Positions 48,728 through 60,879 of a DNA stretch of 64,000 nucleotides are shown piece by piece. This DNA comes from Straminergon stramineum. Its lineage: Eukaryota > Streptophyta > Bryopsida > Hypnales > Calliergonaceae. The stretch is from positions 13,332,501 to 13,396,500 of the forward strand of contig OY987268.1 in assembly GCA_963920665.1 (NCBI GenBank). Reading direction: 5' to 3'. The translations under genes were made by a program, and so were the position numbers. Below the pieces are notes generated by a model, which saw nothing but the letters and a program-made list of their open reading frames with translations, had not been told where the DNA came from and did not search any database. Every line of letters starts with the position of its first letter. Within the stretch, counting starts at the first letter, position 1.

Positions 48728-50052
48728 CAACATACAGCATATCACAGGACACAATTGATATTGCAAACCCTAATCTGATTTGACTGATTTTTTTGGCTCA
48801 GCAAGGGCTATGAGTCTTTCCAATCTATTTTGAAAAAGAATAAGAGGGTTTTTCAACCCTCAAACTACAGTTGGTCGCAGTTCCAACATTGGAATCCGAC
48901 CATGTAAAATTTTATTCTTGGACTGTTCAGCTCCTTTGTGTGATGATTAGAGTAGCTCATTCTCCATGCAAATTGCTGCTGAGGATGTGAAATCATTGTT
49001 AGTTCCCATTGTGGTATGCCACGGTGGAATTTACATATATTATTCTTTGGTAGACAACGATTCTTTCTCTTGCGCATTGCAAGAGGCTCCTAAGCAATTC
49101 CTAAAATTGCAAGCTTTCGGAAAAGTGGCTTGGTTGCACGTTTCTTGTAAGTTATGTAGACATGCCTATACAAAAAATAAAAAATAAAAATTGTATATCA
49201 ACTGACTGTTCATGATCGGGTCCCCATTAATTGTATTATTGCATCGTTATGAAATCCGGTCCAATTTAGTGCAATCCATTTGAAATTTTGTTTCTTGTCG
49301 AGTGATTACCTGGGTTCTTTGACTACGGTCACGATGCCTGTGAACTGGTTCTGGTACATTACATGGACGATGATTCAATTGCCTTCCAGGGTGGAGTTGT
49401 CCCAACATCCTAGCATTTTCCCCTGATTTTCATCGCCGCAGTCCTTTTTAGATTATGGACTTCTGAATCTGATTCATCGATTTGGCTTCTGAGTTTAACT
49501 ATAAACAAACAATCCCTTATAAAGTTTAAGAAAGTCTGGGAAATGTGATGTGGAATCTTTGAAGGGGGATGAGAATCACGTGGGGTCCGAATTTCGAAAC
49601 AACTGGAAGAATCAAGCAGCTGAAATTGCAAAAACTGTCAAACCCCTATTACAAATCTTAGGGGCTGAGTAATCTCACAGTTTCAAAACGCAGACTTGGA
49701 CAACCACTGTTGCAAATCTTTAGGGGCAGGGAACACCAGGTCACTCATATCTTTGAGAAGTCGCCATGACATTATTAAAAGAAATCGAAATGCTCCCACA
49801 GGATATGGCCAGGGTCCAACATTTTGCAGCTGTGAAACTCTCCTAATCATAAGCAAATAAGCAAATAGAGACCAGCATTCTACATCTTTCTCAGCAAAGA
49901 CCACCCATCAACATCGGTTAATACAGCAAACTAAAACTAGAGAGCTTCTGCTTCTGACAGAAATGACACAGCAAGAGGTTTGAAAGGGATTGAAGCATGG
50001 AAATGGGAATGTACTGTACTGTACAGCTGCAGAATTAATTGAAACCACCGAA
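48728..50052. other. convergent 3' regions of the bZIP (+) and SatP (-) genes
   Basis: About 1.3 kb separates the two stop codons. The first few hundred bases on each side are probable 3' UTRs. No other gene was recognised. Confidence 0.5.
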
Positions 50053-51510
50053 CTAACTATGTCGCCTTTTGAGGGGTCCTACCGGAAGCGTGAAAAAGCA
50101 ATTCTCGTGCGTCAAGACGCCAGCCAACCCCAGGTACCATGCGATGATGGCTGTGATAATGCCGAAAAACCCACCGGCCTGCACTCACAACACAGAACAG
50201 CCTTGAGTGTTAGAGTTCAAGCTTCATGCTCCGAGAATGGAGGCAATTTATGAAACACGATTCAAAATCTCATCAAGAGGTTACTACTTTGAGAGTACCG
50301 GTACTTTGAGACAAGATTCTGGGAGAAAGAATCGCAGAGGACCTGATTTGACTGATACCCATGACATGAATCACGTGACTGAGACCTTAAACTCATGGTC
50401 GATTCTGAACTATTGCAAAAGTGCTGCAAACTGGCCAATGAACCCGGCCTTCTGTTTCTATTCAAAATGAGGGCACCTGATAATCATAACTATCCCTTAC
50501 AAAATTTGCCCTTGACAATGGGTCTTATGTCGTGTAAGGCGCCCTGCTTTCAGGTCTTTTTGAAAATAAGGTGCCCTCCACCTTCGGGCTCCACCCTCAG
50601 GCTCGAGGCACCTTGTTTTCAAAAAGTCCAGAGAGCAGGCGCATTACCCCATTCCTCAATAGATTTCCCACAATCATTCCAAAACGGCTGCCAAACAATT
50701 ATTGCAATGGTTACAGCCACAGCGAAAGTGCTCCAAACTTGTTGCCAGGCTCTTCGGCACGGAACCAATGCCTAAACTATCCATGCCTATGCCATTGCAA
50801 TCGCTAACTATCGCAAACACATCGCAACATGTCTTACTCAACCATTCCAAAATCCTCAACAGATTTCTCGAAGCCATTCCACAACCGTTCCCCCAACCAT
50901 TGCAATCTCATCCCGCGTTCTACTGAAGAGAATATTAGTGAAGACAAAGTTCCTGATCAAGCGTGCTTACCCGTTTGACGCGAAGTCCACCATTCCCCTT
51001 GTACTCCGCCACAGTGAGCAACAAAAACGTCAGCGTCAGAGACGCAAACAACGCACTCAACACCACATTCGTCCTCAGCGTCCCGAGCCACATCAACGCC
51101 GTGAAAATCGTCCACCCCAACAGAAACACCGCCAGCGCGGGCGCCAAATCCCTTTCATATCCCACAGAACTATACCCTTCCACCACTCCGAACCACGGGA
51201 TGAGTATAGCCGCGTAGGACAGCCAGAAGCCGCCGTAGGACGCGAACGCCGTGGCCCCGAACGTGTTGCCCGTCTTGAACTCCCACATGCCGGCGAGAAG
51301 CTGGGACAGACCGCCGTAGAACAAGGCTAAACCGGTGACGACGTTAGGGGGGGAGGAGACGGAGAGGCCGAAGATGCCGGCGTTGTAGCAAGAGAGCACG
51401 AAGGTGGTGAGTGCGAAGGACATGAGGCCCAAGGGGGCGGGGTTGGCGATGGAGGGGAAGTGGGGTGTGTGCTTGACGGTTCCGCCGTTGGGGGCATGCT
51501 CCGTTGCCAT
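50053..51510 (-). CDS. acetate/succinate channel, SatP/GPR1/FUN34/YaaH family
   Basis: Two coding exons on the minus strand, 51510-50971 and 50178-50053, joined in phase 0 across a 792-bp GT-AG intron, give 221 aa. Residues 23-29 are NPAPLGL, the family signature at the start of helix 1. Six hydrophobic segments follow (roughly 27-47, 60-78, 88-106, 124-143, 147-166 and 183-203), with conserved YNAGIFG, FYGGLSQLLAGMWEF, TGNTFGATAFASYGGFWLS, and AGGFFGIITAIIAWYLG from exon 2. Length and topology fit the hexameric proton-coupled acetate/succinate channels of bacteria and fungi. Without exon 2 the sixth helix would be missing and the frame would run into intron. The tail is short and basic (GPLKRRHS). 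Membrane location and monocarboxylate transport are inferred from the family. Confidence 0.92.
50556..50626. repeat. hairpin with 20-bp arms in the SatP intron
   Basis: 50556-50575 (CTTTTTGAAAATAAGGTGCC) pairs with 50607-50626 (GGCACCTTGTTTTCAAAAAG) at 19 of 20 positions, with a 31-base CT/GC-rich loop. The GC-rich loop and short size resemble a miRNA-like foldback or a small inverted-repeat element; nothing more is shown. Confidence 0.7.
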
Positions 51511-52620
51511 AGCTGGTTCGAAATCTGCAACAGGATTGATCGGGGATTCGAATTCGGAACAGAACTTGGGGCTCTAATCGATCGTCAAGGATCTCTATAG
51601 GAGTGGGCGATTCTCGAACTAGATTGCTATCGTTCCCACAGAGACTTCGATTTCATGTACCGAATCGTCGATGCTAAGCTACAGCACTTGGAATCACAGA
51701 GAAATCAGCTACGCTTGCGCCGAATTCTGTAGCTCACTAGATCACAGCCCCTACCACAGGAACTTCAATCTCTACACAATCCGGTGCACTCTACAAAAGT
51801 GACAAAGTTGCAGCCTCGGCTACAGCACTCGATTCACAGCGAAATCATCTACGCTTGGGCCGAAGGTACTTCAATCTCTACACAATCCGGAGCAAATTCC
51901 CAAAGCTACAGCACTAGAAATCACAGCGAATCGTCTAATTTTCTAGATCACAATTGCAAGAATACAGCCCCAACCACAGGTACTTCAACCTCTCCGTACA
52001 CAATCCACTAGCTGCGAGCACCAAATTGTCAACATTACAGCACTTTAATTCACATCCGAATCACGCAACTTACATGAATCGCGACTCGAGAAGTACTTGC
52101 GGCCGGGACTTGCGAGTATACTTCTTCAGATTATAACAAAACCACCACTTACATCAGCCGCTTAATTGATTCCAAGTAATCATACAGCAAAGGACCCCAT
52201 CGTTACAAAAGTCGTCACCTTCGTACTTGCCCACCTATCGATCTAATCTTCAAATCCGGAGTCCGGCTACGCAATAATTCGTGCAAAGAGATGGGAGCTC
52301 TGACAGGCTAGACTCTGCAATCAAACCGAATTGCGCGCGTGGATAGTGCGTTGCAGAACTAAGCGCTGCTTGAGAATTAACTGCAGATTAACTGAAGCTA
52401 CAGTAGATTAATGAGATTCGGAGGGTGTAAGGTGAGCATTCGAGCTGGCATTCTTTATACTTCGATTTGCAATTGGTTCGATCCTCGCTGAGCTGTTTCG
52501 GAAGCTGCTTGTAGGGGTGGAGGGAATGCACTTCCTTGACGCATCAGTATATTGATTTAAACTGCAGGCTAGTGGAGGTTCAGTTGACAAATGTTTCATC
52601 TGGTGAGTGAACAGTGTAAG
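51511..52620 (-). promoter_or_regulatory. leader with probable intron and promoter of the SatP gene
   Basis: On the minus strand, CTGTTGCAG|ATTTCG places an acceptor at about 51,528, shortly before the start codon, so a leader intron is likely. The first leader exon and promoter would lie near 52,300-52,620, where the GC-richer island ends. Confidence 0.45.
51670..52050. repeat. degenerate tandem repeat in the SatP leader intron
   Basis: Three to four irregular copies, each with GCTACAGCACT, AATCACAGCGAAATC, CTACGCTTG, CTAGATCACA and ACTTCAATCTCTACACAATC words in that order. Copies vary by deletion. Confidence 0.6.
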
Positions 52621-55600
52621 TTTTGTTTAACTTAGTGATGGATAATTGTCGAAAAGAGTGTCGAAAAGAGCATTCTTTGTAGGTAGTGATAGCGAAGGGG
52701 AGAACTTTTTGGGTAGTGATGGAGGACTTTGGGGACTTTTGGTTTCGGCAAACCTTGTGTTAAGTTTACGTTATCTTTGCGAATTGAGACGTGGTCTCTT
52801 CAATGTGCTTTGTTTCGTGCTTCCCTTGAACTTGTTGAAATCCAATTTGTCAAAGTGGTCTTTGGGTTGAGAATCGAAGAGAATAAAAAATTTATAAACT
52901 TGAGCTTGTCACCTAATTCTTGATTTCTTGTGCCAAGATAATAGTCAGTGATGATAAGTTTGAACTTCAACGAGTATTTATGCTGAAGGCAACAGTGAAA
53001 GAATTTCGTTAATCGCTACATAACTTAGATGATAACTTACATTCGTAGTTTTTCCCTTTGCAGCACAAAATGTATGCTTCTTTGTACTTGTAAACCATAA
53101 CTGTACGGAGCCAAGAGTGACAAACAAGATGCTTGAGAAGAGGGTCAATTAGCTTAATCCACTCTGGATTTAGTATGTTGCACAAATTATCCACCTGGCA
53201 GATATTCCGATTGCCCTTCAAAAGTTTCGACACGTGTAACCTCGTCAAGAACCACAAAACTGCTTAACTTATCTTACTTTATCATACTCTCCGTGTGACT
53301 GTGTCCTTCCTATAGTAAGATAGAGCCGGTCTTGGAATCTCCGACGTCATTCAATCACTCAGTATGTTATTTTCTGGCATGTGCTGAAAGTGGCGCCTTT
53401 CTGTAGGTTGGGACAGAGTTTGAATATCTTTCTCTTCAAGTGACTTTCAAGAGAGAGAGATATTCGAGTGAAGTTATTTTCTACAGTAGAGAGAGAGAAA
53501 AAAAATACCTCCCAAAACTATGGAGCTGGTGTGAATTTAAGAATTTGTTCATTTGAGGTCCCACAGCACTTCTTGAGAGTTACTTTCAACTTCCTTCTCT
53601 TCACAACTTCACAAGTTAGAGCTGTGGTTGGTTATGGACATCATGAGTTGCTATCACAAGGAAGAATTGAAAAAATATGAAGAGGAAGAAGAAGAAATAA
53701 CTCCAACCATTATTTTACATGTTGGCGTAACTTAAAATTTTGTTCATCTCATAACATTATTAACATTTTGTTGGGGGTCCCTTTGCCCCCCCCCTCCCCG
53801 AATTAGGAGTCCTCCATACTTGCCTAACCAATGAGTCTGTAGAAACTTTGACAACCCTGCAATACAGGTCGCAACTAGTGAATGATCTTCCATGTATTAT
53901 AACTAATGTCTCCCCCCAGGTATATAGGGAAGAATAATATCTCCACTTGGGGGAAGCCAATCTTGTGGTTTAACAATGTTATGTCTAGGGGCCCAAATTG
54001 CTCTATCACAAGGACTATATTAGGGTGATTTGTTCAATCCCATTTACACTTTAAAACTAAAACCAAATTGAATCATGTTTGTAGATAGGGATCACTAACT
54101 TGAATTGCAAAATTAAAAGGTTGGGTAATCCTACTTGGGTATTAATGGGGTGATAATAAAGAATTTTAGATGTATTCTAAGAGCCTTCACTATTTGATAT
54201 CACAATACATTTAGATAATAAATGGTAGATGTTCATTGCAAAACATTTGACATTATTGGGACATGGAAATTAGAACATAAATTTGGAAATCTAAACTTTG
54301 AACACTTATGACTTTTGTATACAATATCCAAAAAACATTCTAGGAAGTTTCACCTAAATATGATCTCAATTTGTCTATGTGCAATTGGATAATTAGACCC
54401 GACTACCGTGAACCATCTTGACTCTCAATGAATTTTGATTGAAAATAGTTCATCCTACATTAACTAGCAAAGAACCAAATGAATTCAACCAATAATCAAC
54501 ACTAATTGAAGAGGAACAACCATGAAATGCACAACTTGTGACCTTCAACAATGATGCTCATCTCGTAAAATATTGTGGTGTTTTGAGGCCCCAAATTGTT
54601 TACAATACTCATACCCAAAACAAGGCTAAAATCATCATCTATATATCTCTATCAAGTTCAACCATAGGATCCTTTATATAACTTGTTCAAGTACATGCTC
54701 CCAAAATTTTATAGCAAATACCTCCACCAACTGCAAGTTCAATGTGCCTAAACTTCAAAAAGTAGTTTTTTCTAGCCCTTCCTAAAGGTGAAGTTACATC
54801 TTTCAACATGTTTAAAAAAATATTTCAATGTATTTAGAACTTGTGCAATTTATCTAATATGCTAGAAAATGGATTGAGAATATATGCAAAAAAAATTTAC
54901 CCAAAGAAATTCACATTCATCTTTTTAAATTATAAAATGAAAGGTGGTATTTGATGAAAGAAAGAACTATTGACATTGCTAATAACTTTTACAGAAAATG
55001 ATTAAATGAAGAATCATTAATTCCAATCATGAGAATGTTCTAGTAACTACATGTATCCTTTCTTTTTGCTATTACTTGAGAATTTTCAATTTTAAGTTCA
55101 AAAAACAACTTTCTATGTTTTTTTTTCCTACCTTCATTGCCCACCAAAATAAAACTCACCATAACTTTTATCCATTAATTATTTGAAATTAGATAGTTCA
55201 AATATTTTTGAGTAGATATCAATGTGTAACATCCAATTAATTTAATTCATTTTTTAAGCTTCCTCCATGAACTAATAATTGCATGAAAGTAAGCCTTTCA
55301 AAACATCCATCATCCACCCAACAAATAGTTGAGCATTTTGGAAGCATCCATGAATATTGGCTTGCAATTACAATCCTTATCAAAATCATTGTTCATTTTT
55401 GGCCAATTTTGTGTGATCCTTTGGTGCACAATAATTATTAATCTCTCATGTCCTCCAAAGTTTTTATAATGACATAAATTACAATTTCCATGTGGAAATC
55501 ATGTCCTCCTTTAGTTTTGGAGGCTTCCCAATTGCTTGAAATTGGTTCCTTAATCATAAATCATGAGGCCTACAATTACAAAGTTGGAGGTTAAATTCCA

Positions 55601-57611
55601 TCACTTTGTATGCTCCCATTTAGCATAAATATGTTAACCAAAAAATTTGTTTTTATTTCTCTAAGATGAAATTACATGTCTTCTTTACTTCACAAAAATT
55701 TGAGATTTTTTTGAGATTTTTTGAAGAAAAAGTGAAGAAAAATCATATCAAATAGAAAATTGTTAAGAAATTTGAAAATTTCACCACGTGTGTATCTTAT
55801 ATTGTAGCTTCCTCATAGCTTAGGCAACTTTCTGCCAAATATTTAGTTAAAGTGCAAAAAATAGTTAGGCAATCCAAAAAATAATATATTAAAATGGGGT
55901 GGTTTTAAAATATAATTAAAATAAGTGAAGGCATTCATCCAAGTTGTTCTTACAATTTTTGGATGGTTGTTGCTACTTTCATCTAAGGGAATTGCATTTA
56001 CCTAAATCCTCATCTTAAACTTCAAATTCCAAACTATCTACCTTGTGTATTAGGGATTTATTAAATGTCAAAGTTTGTTGCTTGTGGGAAAAATGTTTTG
56101 TTTGTGAGAGATTGTTCTTTTGAACAGTCAAAATGGTGAGGCAAAAAACTTGGCAATGCATGTTTTTAGTTATTGAGAAACAAGAGTTGCAAGATTGTGT
56201 AGAGTGTGTTGAATTTATATGACTACTAGGCAATTTGGATAGATTTGGTCAATAATTTCTCAAAAAATTTAGGCACCCTTTTAATTATTTATTTTCTAAC
56301 CAAGCTACTAGGAACTGTAGGAAGTTACGATAGTGAAGAACATTATAGTGTAAACTCAATTTCTGTATCATTCTATAATTAGAATCTAGTAGGCATTGAA
56401 AATACACCCAAAGTTCAAATTGCAATAAATTATTCAATTTTAGGATTTTTCAAAATTGAAATTAGAATAGAAACTAGAGTAGGTGACCTTCATTTCATTA
56501 GCTAGTCTCAAACTCAAAGAAATATAATTTTTATGTGGAAATTTCAGATTTTGAGCAAGGAGCAACAACTTCCCAAAATACACTAGAGTAGAATATTTTT
56601 GTGATCCGTTTTTCTCACTAACTTCTCATTTACGTGGACAAATATTTACAAGACTATGAACTCAATTGCATTAGATGTTTTTTCAAGCCTCTAGAAGACT
56701 GCTTTAAGGTTGTTCCCCACTTTGAGAACCAACCAATACTATTTAGAATATTTAAATAATAAAAATATAATTCAACTTTTAGATTTTTGTTTAAAAAATT
56801 CATTTTTAAAATTTTTAGAGTTTTAGATTTTTTAGATTTTTTAGATTTTAAATGTTAAATTTTTTTTTTTAATTATCAAATTATTTTTAAAACTATATTT
56901 TTAATTGAAAATTATAAAATAATTCATTAAATAATAATACATGATGTGGCCAAACTTTGGCTACTTCATACTACTATTGTGGTGCAATTTCTAGCATTCC
57001 CAACAGTCCAAGAATGCAAGGGAACTCATAGTCTTGTTGAACACCTCAACCATATCTAATGCATACTCTTCATAACCCATCATAAGAGGTCAAGAAGGAA
57101 AATGTGGATAAAAAATGCTTCTAATCTTTGAGCAAATGTTTGCATTGCCATCCAAAGGCCACAAAATGGCTCATGTGACATTACATGGTTAACAAGTTTA
57201 TTCAATTAGTGCGAGAATTTGACTAATGCATGATCCCTCCCTTACACTCCCTTAGACTAATTTGGATGAATGTTGGATGAATATGGTCTAATTAGTGTAA
57301 AAATTTGGATGAATATTAGACAAATCTAAATGAAAGTAGATGATAATTCAATGAAAGTAGATGAACTTAGGATAGGAATAATATTATTTGAAATAGTATA
57401 AAAATAGTTAAAACTACATTATATTGATCTTATCTAAAATACCATAAACGTGCATATCAATGCTCCTCAAAGATTCCTATGATTTTCAAATTAGTACAAA
57501 TTAGTGTTATTACTACGAGATGCATTTATTGAATTAATTTATGTAATGATTTTAACCAATTTTCTAGAAACTCATTGGGTCATGCAACCTTTGATTTATA
57601 GGTTTATGTAC
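52621..57611. other. intergenic DNA, no gene seen
   Basis: 52.6-53.7 kb is moderately GC-rich and contains a short imperfect hairpin (GAATATCTTTCTCTTCAAG with GAGAGATATTC, 53,423-53,466) and GA runs. The rest is AT-rich with short frames only. Confidence 0.4.
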
Positions 57612-58031
57612 TAAGGTAGGAATACCTAAAACAGACACTTATTAGAGATGATGTGATTGTAAGGGTCTATGTAGAAAAAAATGTTGTTTGTGGGGTAGGA
57701 AATGGTTTAGGAAACCAACGAAATTAGTTTCGTATTTTTCCAAGCTTGTATGAATATTATATGAATTTTTGAAAACAACTTCATAGATGCACCTACTGTG
57801 GACACTACACTAACACCAAAGCAATCACGGAAACATCCAAAAGCGACACACTCTAAACTTGAATCAAGTGTGGGTGATTGACTACTTCTTGAAAGAATGA
57901 CAACTTCTTGGAACCCCACTTGTCTACTTTAGAACCCCACTCATCTACTTTGGGTCCACAAGCCCTTAGATTTAGATTGTTTTCTAGGTGTCCGTGAACA
58001 ACTCTTGTCCATTTTAGGTGTTCCTACCTTA
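57612..58031 (-). mobile_element. TA-flanked inverted-repeat element, copy 1 (416 bp)
   Basis: The body 57614-58029 starts AGGTAGGAATACCTAAAAC and ends TTTTAGGTGTTCCTACCT, with TA on each side (57612-57613, 58030-58031). TA duplications suggest the Tc1/mariner group. The interior matches 60,336-60,750 in opposite orientation; the two reading frames MGFQEVVIL... are a by-product of that identity. Confidence 0.7.
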
Positions 58032-58485
58032 TTTGACCTCTGAATTAGGTTTCATCCAAATATATTTTAACCCCTAAGTCCCCAAACCTCTTTCATCATA
58101 AAACACTCAAAATTGCCATTTCTTCTACAAAAGAGCAAAAGAATTTAACAATTGTTTTTTTGGCATATTTGGCTATGGAATCCTAGACTAAACTAGTATA
58201 AAAATGTATGGAAGGTATTTAAGAACTTATGACCATATAGATTGCAAGATATTTTTGTGTTGCAATTGAAGAAAATATGATTTTTTGCATATTGCATGAA
58301 TAGCCATTATAAGTTTTGAAATCTTCTTAACTTAAAATTTTTGCAATATACAATTTGAAATTCTAATTTTTTATGTTGAAGACTTGAGCTAAAAATTTTA
58401 GAAAAAAAACTTCATTTTCATTATCATTTTTTTGTTAAGTAGGTATGAGATAGAATAAAAAACTAAATTGTTAATAGCTCTAAGA

Positions 58486-58892
58486 TCCATACTTTAAGTT
58501 AGGATGTTTTTGTTTGTTTGTTTCATTTACTACATTGAGATCTCTAGGACCATGCGTCCCTTGGTTGTGTTCTTGGTACCATTAAAAATCTCTTTGCAAA
58601 GAGAGGTGCATAAGCTCTGTTATGTGTTGTTTGCACTAACAATGTGAAAGTTATTGAATTTCAAAGCTCTTAGAGAATTACTTTTAGAAAATTCCTTTTT
58701 CATTTATTCAAGGAGATTAAGGAGGGCTTAGCCATTACTTTTGACAACCCAATGGATGTAGCAATAGCGCAAGGCACACTAGGAGAGCTTAGCCATTACT
58801 TTTGACAACCCAATGGATGTAGCAATAGCGCAAGGCACACTAGGAGAGCTTAGCCATTCCAATGGTTGTGACAATGGCATAGGGCATACTAG
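58486..58892 (+). mobile_element. Helitron-like non-autonomous element, copy 3, nested in TTAA copy D
   Basis: It starts TCCATACTTTAAGTTAGG after A58485 and ends GGGCATACTAG before T58893. Copy C of the host element shows the empty site AAGATGGAATTG. The ends and the A|T insertion point are the same as in copy 2. Confidence 0.8.
58721..58858. repeat. 61-bp tandem repeat, 2.3 copies
   Basis: GGAG(G/A)GCTTAGCCATTACT starts units at 58721 and 58782, and a partial third at 58843. It accounts for much of the extra length of this Helitron copy. Confidence 0.9.
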
Positions 58893-59388
58893 TGGAATTG
58901 AAAATCACTAGTTCCAATAGTGAGATTGTTCTAGTGAGGAAACTAAACCTTGTGGAACTTTTCTTTCTAAAATTGTCAAAATTGATTTCAAAAATGAATC
59001 CTATATGGGTTTTTTTGAAGAATATACTTATTGAATTGCCTCCAAAACAAGACTCTTCATAACTTTCTCATCTTTAGTCCAAATGGAATGAATTAAATCT
59101 TTCCATATAGACAAAAATATATCCTATAAGAAAAAAAATTAAAAAAACAAATATTTTGACACTCTATGATTTTTTTTGTGTTACCCAAAGGACACCATTT
59201 TGAGCTCATGGTGACATAGCTTTTTCTCCTAGTCATTAATTGAAATAAAAATCGTATTTCTAGAAAGCTAAACAATATATTTTCTATCTTCAAAAAAGTC
59301 TCAAAAAATCATAGCAAATATTGAAGTCCTATGATCCTATCCAAATTGCATTTTGTCCCCTAAGGAACTCTACAACTTTAGGAGTTAA

Positions 59389-60335
59389 GTAATTTTCATG
59401 CCAAGAATTAATGGTATGTATTTTGTATGGCACTCTCCAAAAATTTTATGCTTCTTTTTTAAACAAAATGAAATTTGAAGTAATCTTGAAATCATACATC
59501 TTTACAATGTCTTTTCATAATTATTTCTTATGCAACTTGAAAATTCATTTTTACTAGGTTTAGTAATTGTAAATGTTATATAATTGGTGTTTGGTGCATA
59601 TTTTGCATGAGGTATTTTCCATGGGATACTTTATATTTCGGCATCCTTACTAAATTGGATGGTGATAAGTAGACTTCTATTGAAAGTTTACCCAAAATTG
59701 CAATTAAACCTTTCCTATACTTAACCCCTAGGTGCTATAACATTCACTTTCTAAACAACAAACAAATTGAAACTCAAGTTTCATCATCATTATTGCTTGG
59801 ATGAAAGATATTCAAACTTGTGTAGAGATGTTATCAAGTTGTTGTCCTAACTAATGGTTGGATTTGGGTTACCAAAATACATATTTTTCTAAAATTACAA
59901 ATGTGGAAGTATACCAAGTGATTGGCTCTGGTTCAAAATTGGATTCTCAAAAATAAAGTCATAGATTTTAAGAACCCAAAAATTTCAAAAAATCACTATG
60001 TCAAGAGAACCTCATTTCAATTCCATCCCAAGAAAAAGTACTAAAAAAATGATAATATTTTGCTTATAATCAAATTTCGAAGAATTTTGAATTTTTTTTT
60101 TAAATTTATAAAAAAATATTGGTGATAGCATTGGTGAATCTAACTATATAGATGGAATTTAAAATTGATAGTCTATAACAATCATTTGTATATCAATTCC
60201 AAAATATTCTTCCAAATAACACTTTATCATGATTTTTCTCAAATTATCAATTCTAAAAAAGACTTTATAAGCTTAGCAATTAATTGCAATTAGTTGAATG
60301 CTCATGCTCAGGATTATGGTATTAGGACTAAGCTT
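59389..60335. other. AT-rich intergenic DNA, no gene seen
   Basis: A lone TTAACCCCTAGG end occurs at 59,721 without a partner. Confidence 0.4.
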
Positions 60336-60750
60336 AGGTAGAAGCACCCAAATGTAACATGAGTCATTTATGGACACTTAAAAAACAACCTAAATCCAAG
60401 CACTTGTGGACCCAAAGTAGACAAGTGGGTTTCTAAAGTAGACATATGGGGTTCCAAGAAGTTGTCATTCTTCCAAGAAGCAACCAATCACCCACACTTG
60501 ATCCAAGTTTAGAGAATGTTGCTTTTGGATGTTTTCATGTCTACTTTGGTGTTAGTCTAATGTCCACAGTCGGTGCATCTATGAAGTACTTTTCAAAATT
60601 TTTTTATAATATTCATACAAGCTTGGAAAAATATGAAACCAATTGTGTTGGTTTCCTCAACTATTTCCTAACACACGCACATAATTTTTTCCTATATACA
60701 CCCTCTATACCAACAGATCCAAAACAAGTGACAGTTTGAGTGGCCTAGAG
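60336..60750 (+). mobile_element. inverted-repeat element, copy 2 (diverged ends)
   Basis: It starts AGGTAGAAGCACCC and is closely similar to the reverse complement of 57614-58029 in the middle (GTGGACCCAAAGTAGACAAG, GGTGCATCTATGAAGT, TATTCATACAAGCTTGG). The right terminus and TA duplication have decayed. Confidence 0.6.
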
Positions 60751-60879
60751 GAGTTGGACTTTGAAAATTCATAGTAATTACTCTAGAATACATGTCTTAT
60801 CCAGAAATTCCATTTTTTTTAATGATAATTCAATTTCTAGTAGAACAAAAATGTTTTGTTTTTTCTAGGAAAAGGTGCC

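Larger units (their letters stand above)
58067..59388. mobile_element. TTAA-flanked piggyBac-like MITE, copy D, with nested Helitron
   Basis: The body 58071-59384 begins CCCCTAAGTCCCC, and its right end reverse-complements to CTCCTAAAGTTG; TTAA lies on both sides. Flanking the nested insert, it aligns with copy C throughout (GACTAAACTAGTATAAAAATG, TGACCATATAGATTGCAAGA, AACTTTCTCAT). Without the insert it would be about 907 bp, the size of copy C. Confidence 0.75.

Noticed and set aside
50935..51510. SatP as a single-exon 191-aa protein
   Set aside because: It would lack helix 6; a clean GTAAGC donor and an in-phase exon at 50,178-50,053 supply the missing conserved C-terminus.
52470..52500. 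tRNA T-loop-like GGTTCGATCCTCG
   Set aside because: No acceptor or anticodon stems around it.
57707..57919. Conserved small protein shared by 57.7 and 60.4 kb (MGFQEVVIL...)
   Set aside because: Similarity covers the whole transposable element, including non-coding parts, so the frame is better explained by element identity.
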